A stretch of DNA of 64,000 bases from Streptacidiphilus sp041262525 (GCF_041262525.1 NZ_JBGCCK010000002.1:310001-374000), one strand, 5' to 3'. Counted from the stretch's first letter, positions 33,990 to 43,492 are shown. Made by a program: numbers and translations. Notes: generated by a model from the letters alone, not told the origin.

Positions 33990-34004
33990 GCCGGACCCGG
34001 GAAC

Positions 34005-35030
34005 CTACCCGCCGATCGCCGACATCGGCCGGTCCGGCTGGTGGAACGTCGGCGCGTCGATCCCGGCCGGGGCGTCGACGCCGGCGCCGGCCTTCTTGCC
34101 CCACATCGCCTTGCGCCACAGCTCGGCGATCTCCGCGTCCGAGCCGCCGCCGCGCAGGGCGCCGCGCAGATCCGTCTCGCCCGTCGCGAAGAGGCAGTTG
34201 CGCACCTGACCGTCGGCGGTGAGCCGGGTGCGGTCGCAGGCGCGGCAGAACGGGCGGGTCACGCTGGCGATCACGCCGACCTTGGCCGGACCGCCGTCGA
34301 CCAGCCAGCGCTCGGCCGGGGCCGCGCCGCGCCTGGCGTCCGGCTCAGGGGTCAGCGTGAAGCGGGCGGAGAGCCGCTCGAGGATCTCCTCGGCGGTGAT
34401 CATCGAGGACCGGTCCCAGCCGTGCTGGGCGTCGAGCGGCATCTGCTCGATGAAGCGCAGCTCGTAGCCGCGCTCCAGCGACCACTCCAGCAGATCCGCC
34501 GCCTCGTGGTCGTTGACGCCGCGCATCAGCACCGCGTTGAGCTTGACCGGCCGCAGCCCCGCCGCGTCCGCGGCGGCAAGGCCCGCCTGGACGTCGTCGA
34601 GGCGGTTGCGGCGGGTGAGGGTGTGGAAGGTCTCCGGGTCGAGCGTGTCGACGGAGACGTTGACCCGGTCCAGACCGGCCTCGCTCAGGGCGGCTGCCGT
34701 ACGGGCCAGGCCGATGCCGTTCGTCGTCAGCGACAGCTCGGGACGTGGCGTGAGCTGCGCGCAGGCGGCGACGATGCCGACGACGCCGGGCCGCAGCAGC
34801 GGCTCACCGCCGGTGAAGCGCACCTCGCGCACCCCGAGGTCGTTGACGGCGATGCGCACCAGCCGCACGATCTCCTCGTCGCTGAGCAGCGTGTCCTTGC
34901 CCAGCCACTGCAAGCCCTCCTCGGGCATGCAGTAGGTGCAGCGCAGATTGCACCGGTCGGTCAGCGAGACGCGCAGATCCACGGCTCGCCGCCCGAAGGT
35001 GTCGAGCAAACCGTTCTCCGCCGTCGCCAC
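34005..35030 (-). CDS. moaA: GTP 3',8-cyclase MoaA
   Basis: This 341-residue radical-SAM enzyme converts GTP to 3',8-cyclo-GTP in the first step of molybdenum cofactor synthesis. The N-terminal cluster motif is DRCNLRCTYC (C27, C31, C34), the GGEP block follows at about residue 75, and the C-terminal cluster motif is CRACDRTRLTADGQVRNC. The C-terminus ends with the conserved double glycine (SAIGG). I use GTG 35030, which has AAAGGCGGGG upstream and lies about 25 nt past a plausible start of transcription (TAGGCT box); GTG 35057 is the alternative. It diverges from the CoA-transferase gene. Confidence 0.93.
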   Translation of the reverse strand: MATAENGLLDTFGRRAVDLRVSLTDRCNLRCTYCMPEEGLQWLGKDTLLSDEEIVRLVRIAVNDLGVREVRFTGGEPLLRPGVVGIVAACAQLTPRPELSLTTNGIGLARTAAALSEAGLDRVNVSVDTLDPETFHTLTRRNRLDDVQAGLAAADAAGLRPVKLNAVLMRGVNDHEAADLLEWSLERGYELRFIEQMPLDAQHGWDRSSMITAEEILERLSARFTLTPEPDARRGAAPAERWLVDGGPAKVGVIASVTRPFCRACDRTRLTADGQVRNCLFATGETDLRGALRGGGSDAEIAELWRKAMWGKKAGAGVDAPAGIDAPTFHQPDRPMSAIGG

Positions 35031-35227
35031 GTGCCCCGCCTTTCCCCAAGCTGTCACTCCAGCCTAGTGCCCCCCGCCGACAATCCCCCGACGCGCTCGC
35101 GACAGCATGAACTCCAACGCCCTGAACCTTGACGCCGTGAACCTCGACGCCATGGACAAGGAGGCGTGTCCAGGTGGGCGATCTCACCACAGGGGCCACT
35201 TCCTCGGATTGTTTGGATCTTGCAAGC

Positions 35228-36430
35228 ATGGCTGGCATGCCACCCACACCAAGCCCGGCTCCCCTGGACGGCGTGCTCGTGGCCGACTTCAGCCGCGTGC
35301 TGGCCGGCCCGCTCGCGGCAGCGACGCTCGCCGACCTCGGCGCGACCGTGGTCAAGGTCGAGCGGCCAGGGGCCGGGGACGACACCCGCGCCTGGGGTCC
35401 CCCTTTCGTCGACGGGACCGCCGCCTACTTCGACGCCGCCAACCGTTCCAAGCAGGGCGTCACCCTCGATCTCGGCACACCGGACGACGCCGCGCTGGCG
35501 CGGGAGCTCGCCGCCCGCGCCGACATCCTGATCGAGAACTTCAAGCCCGGCTCCCTCGCCCGCTACGGCCTGGACCAGGCTGCCGCCCTCGCCGCGAACC
35601 CCGGACTGGTCTACTGCTCGATCACCGGTTTCGGCACCGGCAGCCCGCTGCCCGGCTACGACTTCGTCGTGCAGGCCATGGGCGGCCTGATGAGCATCAC
35701 TGGCGAGCCGGACGGCGAACCGCACAAGGTCGGCGTCGCGCTGGTCGACGTCCTCACCGCGAAGGACGCCGTCGCTGCGATCCTCGCGGCGCTGCGGCAC
35801 CGGGACCGCGCCGGCCAGGGCCAGCACGTCGAGGTGAACCTCTTCTCGAGCCTGCTCGGCTCGCTCGCCAACCAGGCCTCCGGCTACCTCGCCACCGGCC
35901 GCGCGCCCGGACGGATGGGCAACCAGCACCCCAGCATCGCCCCCTACGAGACGCTGCACTGCGGCCCGGAGGGAACCGAACTGCTCGCCGTGGCCTGCGG
36001 CAACGACGGCCAGTTCCGCGCGCTGACCAAGGCGCTCGGCGTCCCCGCCCTCGCGGACGACCCGCGCTTCGCCACGAACGCCGCCCGCGTCGGCAACCGG
36101 CCCGCGCTGGTCGCCGCGCTGGAGACCGCGCTCGACAGCCGCGGCGCCGGCGAGTGGCAGCCGCTGCTGACCGAGGCCGGGGTCCCCTGCGGCCCGGTCA
36201 ACGACCTGGCCGGCGCGTTCGCGCTCGCCGCCGAACTCGGGCTCGACCCCGTCGCGGACGTCGGCGAGGCCCGCGTCCCCCAGGTCCGCAGTCCGCTCAC
36301 GCTCACCGCCACGCCGGTCCGCCCACCCGTCGCGCCGCCCCGGCTGGGCGAGCACAATGACGCCGTGCGCGCCTGGCTGTCCCAGCCCAGGTCCACCCAC
36401 CTCCCCAGCACTGATGAGGATTCAGCATGA
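35228..36430 (+). CDS. CaiB/BaiF family CoA-transferase
   Basis: This 400-residue protein is a family III CoA-transferase, which moves CoA between acyl groups through an Asp-linked anhydride. It begins with LDGVLVADFSRVLAGPLAAA and has the catalytic-Asp region at DVLTAKDAVAAILAAL, near residue 170. The ATG at 35228 fits the conserved N-terminus; an in-frame ATG at 35174 would add 18 unrelated residues. Its TGA overlaps the ATG of the acyl-CoA dehydrogenase (ATGA), so the two act together, probably by activating and oxidising glutarate or a similar dicarboxylate. Confidence 0.9.
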   Translation: MAGMPPTPSPAPLDGVLVADFSRVLAGPLAAATLADLGATVVKVERPGAGDDTRAWGPPFVDGTAAYFDAANRSKQGVTLDLGTPDDAALARELAARADILIENFKPGSLARYGLDQAAALAANPGLVYCSITGFGTGSPLPGYDFVVQAMGGLMSITGEPDGEPHKVGVALVDVLTAKDAVAAILAALRHRDRAGQGQHVEVNLFSSLLGSLANQASGYLATGRAPGRMGNQHPSIAPYETLHCGPEGTELLAVACGNDGQFRALTKALGVPALADDPRFATNAARVGNRPALVAALETALDSRGAGEWQPLLTEAGVPCGPVNDLAGAFALAAELGLDPVADVGEARVPQVRSPLTLTATPVRPPVAPPRLGEHNDAVRAWLSQPRSTHLPSTDEDSA

Positions 36431-37602
36431 GCCCCGCACTCGACCCCCGCGACCCTCTCGGCTTCGACGACCTGCTGAGCCCGGAGGACCTCGCCGTCCG
36501 CGACACCGTCCGCGACTGGTGCACGGACCGCGTCCTGCCGCACATCGCCGACTGGTACGAGGCGGGCGAGCTGCCGACCGTCCGCGAGCTGGCCCGCGAG
36601 CTCGGCCAGATCGGCGCGCTCGGCATGCACCTGGAGGGTTACGGCTGCGCGGGCGCGTCCGCCGTGCAGTACGGCCTGGCCTGCCTGGAGCTGGAGGCGG
36701 CCGACTCGGGCCTGCGCTCGCTGGTCTCGGTCCAGGGCTCGCTGGCGATGTACGCGATCCACCGCTGGGGCTCGGAGGAGCAGAAGCAGCAGTGGCTGCC
36801 CGGCATGGCGGAGGGCGAGATCATCGGCTGCTTCGGCCTGACCGAGCCGGACCACGGCTCCGACCCGGCCTCGATGCGGACCGCGGCGAAGCGCGACGGC
36901 GCGGACTGGGTCCTGAACGGCCGGAAGATGTGGATCACCAACGGCTCGGTGGCGGGCGTCGCCGTGGTCTGGGCGCAGACGGACGAGGGCATCCGGGGCT
37001 TCGCCGTCCCGACGGACACGCCGGGCTTCTCGGCGCCGGAGATCAAGCACAAGGGTTCGCTGCGGGCCTCGGTGACGAGCGAGCTCGTCCTGGAGGACGT
37101 GCGCCTGCCCGCCGACGCGGTCTTCCCCGAGGTCCGCGGCCTGAAGGGCCCGCTCTCCTGCCTGAACCAGGCCCGCTACGGCATCGTCTGGGGCGCGCTG
37201 GGCGCTGCGCGCTCGTGCCTCGAGACGGCGCGGGAGTACAGCATCACCCGCGAGCAGTTCGGCCGCCCGATCGGTGGATTCCAGCTGACCCAGGCGAAGC
37301 TGGCGGACATGTCGCTGGAACTCAACAAGGGCCTGCTGCTGGCCTGGCACCTGGGCAACCGCATGGACGCTGGGACGCTGCGTCCGGAGCAGGTCAGCTA
37401 CGGCAAGCTGAACAACGTCCGCGAGGCGATCGAGATCGCGCGGACGTCGCGGACGATCCTGGGCGCGAACGGGATCTCCTTCGAGTACCCGATCATGCGG
37501 CACGCGAACAACCTGGAGTCTGTGCTGACCTATGAAGGCACGGTGGAGATGCACCAGTTGGTCATCGGCAAGGTCCTCACCGGACAGGACGCGTTCCGGT
37601 AG
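36427..37602 (+). CDS. gcdH: Acyl-CoA dehydrogenase, glutaryl-CoA dehydrogenase-like
   Basis: This 391-residue flavoprotein has the full acyl-CoA dehydrogenase layout: helical N-domain, beta-domain with CFGLTEPDHGSDPASM and WVLNGRKMWITNGS, and C-domain with the catalytic Glu in TYEGTVEMHQLVIG. The REQFGRPIGGFQLTQAKLAD block and EGT position are typical of glutaryl-CoA dehydrogenase, which oxidises and decarboxylates glutaryl-CoA to crotonyl-CoA in lysine and tryptophan breakdown. It is translationally coupled to the CoA-transferase. The exact substrate is inferred. Confidence 0.88.
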   Translation: MSPALDPRDPLGFDDLLSPEDLAVRDTVRDWCTDRVLPHIADWYEAGELPTVRELARELGQIGALGMHLEGYGCAGASAVQYGLACLELEAADSGLRSLVSVQGSLAMYAIHRWGSEEQKQQWLPGMAEGEIIGCFGLTEPDHGSDPASMRTAAKRDGADWVLNGRKMWITNGSVAGVAVVWAQTDEGIRGFAVPTDTPGFSAPEIKHKGSLRASVTSELVLEDVRLPADAVFPEVRGLKGPLSCLNQARYGIVWGALGAARSCLETAREYSITREQFGRPIGGFQLTQAKLADMSLELNKGLLLAWHLGNRMDAGTLRPEQVSYGKLNNVREAIEIARTSRTILGANGISFEYPIMRHANNLESVLTYEGTVEMHQLVIGKVLTGQDAFR

Positions 37603-37608
37603 ACGTCA

Positions 37609-37758
37609 GGGGCGCGAGGCTCTGCCATGTGCGGCTCAGCCGCGTGGGCGCGACAGCTCACGACGGAGGGCCCGTTGCACTGCCGGGGGGCGCGAGGCTC
37701 TGCTGTTTTGCGCCTCCGGCGCGTGGGCGCGACAGGTCACGACGGAGGGCCCGTTGCA
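37609..37758. repeat. Tandem 71-bp intergenic repeat
   Basis: Two copies (37609-37679 and 37687-37758) start GGGGCGCGAGGCTCTGC and end CGACGGAGGGCCCGTTGCA. They differ mainly in the middle and are separated by 7 nt. The unit is related to but distinct from the hairpin repeat that follows directly. Such units are common at streptomycete gene ends. Confidence 0.8.
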
Positions 37759-37766
37759 GCCACCCA

Positions 37767-37884
37767 GGGGCGCGAGGAACTGCGCGACAAGCCACCGTGT
37801 GTGGTGAGTCCCTGAACGTGCAGGGCCATCCGCTCAGGGTGGTTGCTCGCGCACGCAGTTCATCGAGCTGAGCCTCGCGCCCCT
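37767..37884. repeat. Hairpin intergenic repeat, copy 2 (degenerate right arm)
   Basis: The left arm (37767-37787) is identical to the other copies. The right arm is broken by a CATCGAGCTGAG-type insertion (about 37861-37872). The loop contains GTGCAGGGCCATCCGC, the reverse orientation of copies 1 and 4. It lies between the convergent gcdH-like and alcohol dehydrogenase genes. Confidence 0.75.
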
Positions 37885-37902
37885 TGAGAGTTGCAACTTC
37901 CC

Positions 37903-38946
37903 CTAGAACTTGATCTTGACCTTCAGGGCCGTGCGCTCGTCCATGGCCTTGTAGCCGTCAGGTACTCCGTCCAGACCGACCTCCGCGTCGAAGACAGGTG
38001 AGGGGTCGATCGCGCCGGACAGCACGTCCGCCAGCAGTTCGGGAATGTACGCCCGTGCCGGGGCCACCCCGCCGCGGAGAGCGACGTTGCGGTTGAACAT
38101 CTGGCCGATGTCCACCCCCGCGCTGCCGCCGTGCGGGACGCCGACGTAGCCGACCGCGCCGCCGTCGCGGGCGACGCTCAGCGCCGTGCGCATCGACTGC
38201 TCCGTGCCCACCGCCTCCAGGACCGCGTGCGCGCCCAGGCCGCCGGTCAGTTCGCGTACCGCCGCCACCGCCTCGTCGCCCCGCTCCGCCACCACGTCCG
38301 TCGCGCCGAAGGTCCGGGCGATGGCGGTCCGCGCCTCATGGCGGCCGAGGGCGATGATCCGGTCCGCGCCGAGCCGCTTCGCGGCGAGGACGCCGCAGAG
38401 GCCGACCGCGCCGTCGCCGACCACGGCGACCGTCGCGCCGGGGCGGACGCCCGCCGCGACGGCGGCGTGGTGACCGGTGGACATGACGTCGGAGAGGGCG
38501 AGCAGCGCGGTCAGCAGATGCGGGTCCGACGCCGCGTCAGCCGGCAACTTCACCAGCGTGCCGTCGGCGAACGGGACGCGGACCGCCTCGCCCTGGCCGC
38601 CGTCCGAGCCCGGCTCGCCCCAGAAGCCGCCGTGCGGGCAGGAAGTCTGCAGGCCCTCGACGCAGTACTCGCAGACGCCGTCGGACCAGACGAAGGGCGC
38701 GACCACCAGGTCGCCCGGCTTCACGTCGCGGACGTCAGCGCCGACCGCCTCGACGACGCCCAGGAACTCGTGCCCGATCCGCTGCCCCGGCTGTCGCGCC
38801 GCCACGCCCCGGTAGGCCCACAGGTCGCTGCCGCAGATGCACGCCAGCACCGTCCGCACCACCGCGTCCGTGGACTTGCGCACGACCGGATCGGGGACCT
38901 CCTCGACGCGGATGTCGTTCGGACCGTGGATCACTGTGGCGCGCAT
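37903..38946 (-). CDS. Zinc-dependent alcohol dehydrogenase
   Basis: This 347-residue medium-chain dehydrogenase has the catalytic-zinc ligands C38 (ACICGSDLW) and H59-E60 (GQRIGHEFLG), and the Rossmann motif VVGDGAVGLCGVLAA at about residue 175. For the structural zinc, three Cys are visible (C92, C95, C103) where four are usual. The acid-loving DAVVRTVLACICGSDLW start is typical of threonine/sorbitol-type enzymes. The substrate is unknown. It diverges from the exonuclease gene and ends at the copy 2 repeat. Confidence 0.9.
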   Translation of the reverse strand: MRATVIHGPNDIRVEEVPDPVVRKSTDAVVRTVLACICGSDLWAYRGVAARQPGQRIGHEFLGVVEAVGADVRDVKPGDLVVAPFVWSDGVCEYCVEGLQTSCPHGGFWGEPGSDGGQGEAVRVPFADGTLVKLPADAASDPHLLTALLALSDVMSTGHHAAVAAGVRPGATVAVVGDGAVGLCGVLAAKRLGADRIIALGRHEARTAIARTFGATDVVAERGDEAVAAVRELTGGLGAHAVLEAVGTEQSMRTALSVARDGGAVGYVGVPHGGSAGVDIGQMFNRNVALRGGVAPARAYIPELLADVLSGAIDPSPVFDAEVGLDGVPDGYKAMDERTALKVKIKF

Positions 38947-39033
38947 GGATGTCTCTCTCTGTCAGACGCCCATCGGTGTCGGGCGCCTATCGCGGTAAGG
39001 CACTGTCAGCCTCTCACCGTATTGTGGTCCACC

Positions 39034-40074
39034 GTGCTTCCTGGGACTGACACCGCTGATCCGAACCGCAGCGCCGAACCGAACCGCAGTGCCGAACCGA
39101 ACAACAGCCGCACCTGGCCGCTCGAGTACCCGGACGCGGGCTGGGCCGTCGTGGACGTGGAGACCACCGGGCTCGGGCGGACCGACCGGGTGATCTCCGT
39201 CGGCGTCTACCAGCTGGACCCGCGCGGCGCGGTACAGGACCACTGGTACACCACCGTCAATCCCGAGCGCGATCCCGGTCCGGTCTGGATCCACGGGCTC
39301 ACCAGCGACCTGCTGGAGGGTTCGCCCACCTTTCCCGAGATCGCCGCGGAGCTGACCCGCCGTCTGGACGGCCGGGTGCTGGTCGCGCACAACGCGCTCT
39401 TCGACTGGTCGATGATCTCCCGCGAGTACGCCCGGATGGAGGGGCGCGCCCCGATCGAGCAGCGGCTGTGCACCATCGTGCTCTCCCGCGATCTGGGCCT
39501 GCCGCTCTCGAACCACAAGCTCGGCACGCTCGCGTCGCACTTCGGCGTCGAGACGCGCCAGGCGCACCACGCCCTCGACGACGCCCGCGTGCTCGCGGAG
39601 ATCTTCCGCCCCAGCCTGCACCTGGCCGCCGAGGCGGGCCTGCGGCTGCCGCTGGTCACCTGCGTCCCGATAAGCGACCTCGGCAGCCCCGGTCACGACG
39701 GCAACGCGATCCCCTCCCAGACCACCCGGCGCGCCGGGGCGTGGGGCGGCTACCGCCCCGCCAAGCGGCGGCCCGCCTGCCCGTACCCGAACCCGGGCCG
39801 CTGGGAGCCGGACGGACCGCTGGTCCAGGGCATGCGAGTGGCGATCACCGGCGACACGGCCACCGAGCGCGAGGTGCTGGAGGACCGGCTCACCGAGGCC
39901 GGCCTGCATGTGGCGAGCTCAGTGAGCAGCCGGACCAGCCTGCTCGTCACGAACGATCCGGCCGGCTGGTCGTCCAAGGCGCGCAGGGCCCGCGAGGTCG
40001 GCACGCCGGTCGTCGACGAGGCCGCGTTCCTGCAGTTGCTGCAGCGGGTGGCACCCCCGCGCGGGGAGGACTGA
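39034..40074 (+). CDS. DnaQ-like 3'-5' exonuclease with BRCT domain
   Basis: This 346-residue protein has a DEDDh exonuclease domain (about residues 32-205) with VVDVETTG (D41, E43), HNALFDW and HHALDDARVL, and a C-terminal BRCT domain (about 270-340; GMRVAITGDTATEREVLEDR). It resembles the proofreading epsilon subunit of DNA polymerase III fused to a BRCT module. The N-terminus carries a short internal repeat (PNRSAEPNRSAEPN). GTG 39034 is chosen; TTG 39022 is an alternative and neither has a ribosome site. It diverges from the alcohol dehydrogenase gene. Confidence 0.88.
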   Translation: MLPGTDTADPNRSAEPNRSAEPNNSRTWPLEYPDAGWAVVDVETTGLGRTDRVISVGVYQLDPRGAVQDHWYTTVNPERDPGPVWIHGLTSDLLEGSPTFPEIAAELTRRLDGRVLVAHNALFDWSMISREYARMEGRAPIEQRLCTIVLSRDLGLPLSNHKLGTLASHFGVETRQAHHALDDARVLAEIFRPSLHLAAEAGLRLPLVTCVPISDLGSPGHDGNAIPSQTTRRAGAWGGYRPAKRRPACPYPNPGRWEPDGPLVQGMRVAITGDTATEREVLEDRLTEAGLHVASSVSSRTSLLVTNDPAGWSSKARRAREVGTPVVDEAAFLQLLQRVAPPRGED

Positions 40075-40095
40075 GGCGCGGGGTACCGTCATGGG

Positions 40096-40884
40096 GTGTT
40101 CCGCATTCTGCTCACCCGGCGCTGGCTGGTGCTCACCCTGGTCTTCCTCGCCCTGATCCCGGCGATGGTCTGGCTGGGCTCCTGGCAGTACCACCGGTAC
40201 CAGCAGACCAACAGCAGCGACGCCGTCATCACCGCCAACACCACAGCCCCGGCCGTGGCGATGGAGACGCTCTCGCAGCCGGGCGCGACGATTCCGGCCG
40301 CCGAGATGTACCGGACGGTGACCGCCGGCGGCCACTTCGACACCGCACACGAGTTCGTGGTCCGGCACCGGACCGACGCCTCCGGCCAGACCATCGGGTT
40401 CTACCTGGTCACCCCGCTGATCACGGACGACGGCAAGGCGGTGCTGGTCAACCGCGGCTGGATCGCCCCGGGCAACACCAGCGGCGCAGAGTTCCCCACC
40501 GTCCCGTCGACCCCCACCGGTGAGATCACCGTCACCGGTCGGCTGCGGCCCGACGAGACGACCGCGCTGACCGGCATCCGCAACCCGGGGGGCATGCCGG
40601 ACCGGCAGTTCATGCTGATCAACAGTCAGGAACAGGCCAAACGGCTCGCCCAGCCGGTACTGGCCGGCTACCTGGAGCTGACCAAGTCCGCCCCGGCACT
40701 GCCCTCCTCCGCCCAGGCCGAGCTGGTGCCGGATCCGACCAGCAACACCTCCGGCGGCATGGCCGTGGTCGGCAAGGGCGTGCACCTCCCCTACGCCGTG
40801 CAGTGGTGGCTCTTCGCCCTGCTGATTCCGGTGGCCTGGTGGTTCCTGTTCCGACGCGAAGTGAAGCAGACCCGAAAGGCCTGA
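40096..40884 (+). CDS. SURF1 family protein
   Basis: This 262-residue membrane protein has an N-terminal helix (about residues 8-27), an extracytoplasmic domain and a C-terminal helix (about 232-252; AVQWWLFALLIPVAWWFLF), which is the SURF1 layout. SURF1 helps assemble cytochrome c oxidase by handling heme a. The family blocks GFYLVTPLITDDGKAVLVNR and PYAVQWW are present. GTG 40096 lies 6 nt past a TACCGT box with no ribosome site, so it is probably leaderless. Confidence 0.92.
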   Translation: MFRILLTRRWLVLTLVFLALIPAMVWLGSWQYHRYQQTNSSDAVITANTTAPAVAMETLSQPGATIPAAEMYRTVTAGGHFDTAHEFVVRHRTDASGQTIGFYLVTPLITDDGKAVLVNRGWIAPGNTSGAEFPTVPSTPTGEITVTGRLRPDETTALTGIRNPGGMPDRQFMLINSQEQAKRLAQPVLAGYLELTKSAPALPSSAQAELVPDPTSNTSGGMAVVGKGVHLPYAVQWWLFALLIPVAWWFLFRREVKQTRKA

Positions 40885-40915
40885 TTTCGCTCGACTGTCC
40901 GGGCAGGATGGGCCC

Positions 40916-42712
40916 ATGCCCGGACGCATCGAGGACTACGCCCTCATCGGAGACCTGCAGACCGCCGCGCTGGTCGGCAAGGACGGTTCGATCGACTGGC
41001 TCTGCCTGCCCCGCTTCGACTCGGCCAGCTGCTTCGCCGCGCTGCTCGGCGGCGACGAGCACGGCCACTGGCGGCTGGCCCCGGCCTCGGACGGCCTGGC
41101 CCCGAGCCGCTCCTACATCGGCGACAGCCTGGTGCTGCAGACCGAGTGGACCACGCCCACCGGCACCGTCCGCGTGATCGACTTCATGCCCCAGCGGGAC
41201 CGCACCCCCGATGTGATGCGGATCGTCGTGGGCGTCAGCGGCCACGTGAAGATGACCGGCGTGCTGCGGCTGCGCTTCGACTACGCACGGATCATCCCGT
41301 GGATGCGCCGCACGGACCACCACCGCGTCGCCGTCGCCGGCCCGGACGCGGTCTGGCTGCGCTGCGGCGAGGGCGTGAACACCTACGGCCAGGACTTCGC
41401 GACCGTGTCGGAGTTCACCGTCCACGCCGGTCAACGGGTGCCGTTCGTGCTGAGCTGGGTCCCCTCGCACCACAAACAGCCGCCACGACAGGACGCGGAG
41501 GCCGCGCTCAAGACCACCCTGGCCGACTGGGAGTCCTGGGCCGCCTACTGCTCGACGGGCATCGCCGAACGGGACCGGGACGCTGTGCGCCGCTCGCTGA
41601 TCACACTCAAGGCGCTCACCTACGAGCCGACCGGCGGCATCGTCGCCGCTGCGACGGCGGGCCTGCCCGAGCAGGTCGGCGGCGCGCGCAACTGGGACTA
41701 CCGCTTCTGCTGGCTGCGCGACTCGACCATGACGCTCTCGGCGCTGCTCAACGCCGGCTACCGCGCCGAGGCGGAAGCCTGGCACGGCTGGCTGCTCCGC
41801 GCGATCGCGGGCGACCCGGCCGACCTGCAGACCATGTACGCGGTCGGCGGCGAGCGCCGGCTGCCGGAGACGATCGCCGACTGGCTGCCCGGCTACGAGG
41901 GCTCCCGCCCGGTCCGCTTCGGCAACGCCGCCGTCGACCAGCTCCAGCTCGACGTCTACGGCGAGGTCGTCGACACGCTCTACCTCGCCCACCAGCACGG
42001 CATCCGGATAGAGCGCCACGTCTGGGGTCTGCTGCGGAAGTTCCTCGAATTCCTGGAGGAGCACTGGTCCGACCCGGACGAGGGCCTTTGGGAGGTGCGC
42101 GGCCCGCGCCGCCACTTCGTCCATTCGAAGATCATGTGCTGGGTCGCCTTCGACCGCGCGGTCAAGCTCGCCGAGGAGACCGGCCTGCCCGCCCCCGTCG
42201 AGCGCTGGCGCGAGCTGCGCGACCTGGTCCACTCCGACATCTGCGCCCGCGGCGTCGACCCGGCGAGAGGCGTGATCACCCAGTACTACGGCGGTAGCGA
42301 GCTGGACGCGTCGGCGCTCTTCGCCGTGAAGACCGGTTTCCTGCGCCCGGAGGACCCGCGGGTCGTCGCCACCGTCGAGGCGGTCCAGCGCGAGCTGGAC
42401 CACGGCGGCTTCGTCCGCCGCTACTCGACGCCTGAGGCGTCGGACCTCGCCGACTCGGTCGACGGCCTGGCCGGCTCGGAGGGCGCGTTCCTCGCCTGCT
42501 CGTACTGGCTGGCCGACGCGCTGATCGCCATCGGACGCGTGACGGAGGCGCGGGAGCTGTTCGACCGGGTCTCCGGGCTGGCCAACGACGTGGGCCTGAT
42601 CTCGGAGGAGTGGGACCCGGTGAGCTGTCGTCAACTCGGCAACACGCCCCAGGCGTTCACTCACGTCGCCCTGGTCAACACCGCGTTCCTGCTCGCACTT
42701 GCGGAAGGCTGA
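40916..42712 (+). CDS. GH15 family glycoside hydrolase
   Basis: This 598-residue protein has the actinobacterial GH15 layout: an N-terminal super-sandwich domain (about residues 1-240; RIEDYALIGDLQTAALVGKD and DGSIDWLCLPRFDSAS) and a C-terminal (alpha/alpha)6 barrel (about 250-598; NWDYRFCWLRDSTMTLSALL). Relatives are glucoamylases or acid trehalases of the mycobacterial type. No signal peptide is seen, so it is cytoplasmic. It follows SURF1 by 31 nt and precedes an SDR by 10 nt, so they may be co-transcribed. Confidence 0.92.
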   Translation: MPGRIEDYALIGDLQTAALVGKDGSIDWLCLPRFDSASCFAALLGGDEHGHWRLAPASDGLAPSRSYIGDSLVLQTEWTTPTGTVRVIDFMPQRDRTPDVMRIVVGVSGHVKMTGVLRLRFDYARIIPWMRRTDHHRVAVAGPDAVWLRCGEGVNTYGQDFATVSEFTVHAGQRVPFVLSWVPSHHKQPPRQDAEAALKTTLADWESWAAYCSTGIAERDRDAVRRSLITLKALTYEPTGGIVAAATAGLPEQVGGARNWDYRFCWLRDSTMTLSALLNAGYRAEAEAWHGWLLRAIAGDPADLQTMYAVGGERRLPETIADWLPGYEGSRPVRFGNAAVDQLQLDVYGEVVDTLYLAHQHGIRIERHVWGLLRKFLEFLEEHWSDPDEGLWEVRGPRRHFVHSKIMCWVAFDRAVKLAEETGLPAPVERWRELRDLVHSDICARGVDPARGVITQYYGGSELDASALFAVKTGFLRPEDPRVVATVEAVQRELDHGGFVRRYSTPEASDLADSVDGLAGSEGAFLACSYWLADALIAIGRVTEARELFDRVSGLANDVGLISEEWDPVSCRQLGNTPQAFTHVALVNTAFLLALAEG

Positions 42713-42722
42713 GGCTGCACTG

Positions 42723-43484
42723 ATGGATCTGGGACTGGGCGGTCGCGTCTACATCGTCACCGCCGCGACCCGCGGCCTGGGCTTCGCCTCCGCGAGGGAG
42801 CTGGTCGCCGACGGCGCCCGCGTCGTGATCACCGGCCGCGCGAAGGACTCGGTGGCGGAGGCCGTCGACGCGCTCGGCGGCCCCGAGCTCGCGGAGGGCG
42901 TCGTCGCCGACAACGCCGCGCCCGACACGGCGGAGCGCCTGGTCGGCGCGGCGCTGGAACGCTTCGGCCGCCTCGACGGGGTCCTGATCAGCGTCGGCGG
43001 CCCGGCGGCGGGCACCGCGCTGGGCACGCCGGAGTCGGCGTGGCGGGAGGCGTTCGAGTCGGTGTTCCTGGGCGCGCTGCGGATCGCCCGGGCGGCGGCG
43101 GACGTGCTGGGCGACGGCGGCGCGATCGGCTTCGTGCTGTCGGGCTCGGCGCGCGAACCGATCCCCGGCCTGGCGGTGTCGAACGGCCTCCGACCGGGCC
43201 TGGCGATGGCGGCGAAAACCCTGGCCAACGAGCTGGGCCCGGAGGGCATCCGCGTCTTCGGCCTGCTGCCGGCCCGAATCGAGACGGAACGCGTCCAGCA
43301 CTTGGATTCACTTGCTGCGGACCCCGCTGCGGCACGGGCGACGGCGGAGGCGTCGATCCCGCTGCGCCGCTACGGCAGCGCGGAGGAGTTCGGCAGGGTC
43401 GCTGCGTTCATGCTGTCGCCTGCGGCGTCGTACCTGACGGGCGTGATGCTCCCCGTGGACGGCGGCGCGCTCCACGGGCTGTAA
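42723..43484 (+). CDS. SDR family oxidoreductase
   Basis: This 253-residue short-chain dehydrogenase has VTAATRGLGFASARELVADG (the cofactor motif, here TAATRGLG) and ends with PVDGGALHGL. At the active site, SGSAREPIPGLAVSNGLRPG has N in the Tyr position of YxxxK and R in place of the Lys, so the usual catalytic pair is not seen. It may therefore be a non-classical or inactive member. ATG 42723 is chosen; it lies 10 nt past the GH15 stop. It ends next to hairpin repeat copy 3. Confidence 0.85.
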   Translation: MDLGLGGRVYIVTAATRGLGFASARELVADGARVVITGRAKDSVAEAVDALGGPELAEGVVADNAAPDTAERLVGAALERFGRLDGVLISVGGPAAGTALGTPESAWREAFESVFLGALRIARAAADVLGDGGAIGFVLSGSAREPIPGLAVSNGLRPGLAMAAKTLANELGPEGIRVFGLLPARIETERVQHLDSLAADPAAARATAEASIPLRRYGSAEEFGRVAAFMLSPAASYLTGVMLPVDGGALHGL

Positions 43485-43492
43485 GCCCGTTA

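Noticed and set aside
37609..37884. Insertion sequence in the repeat-rich gap
   Set aside because: No transposase-like frame or terminal inverted repeats around a coding region are present; units are short and non-coding.
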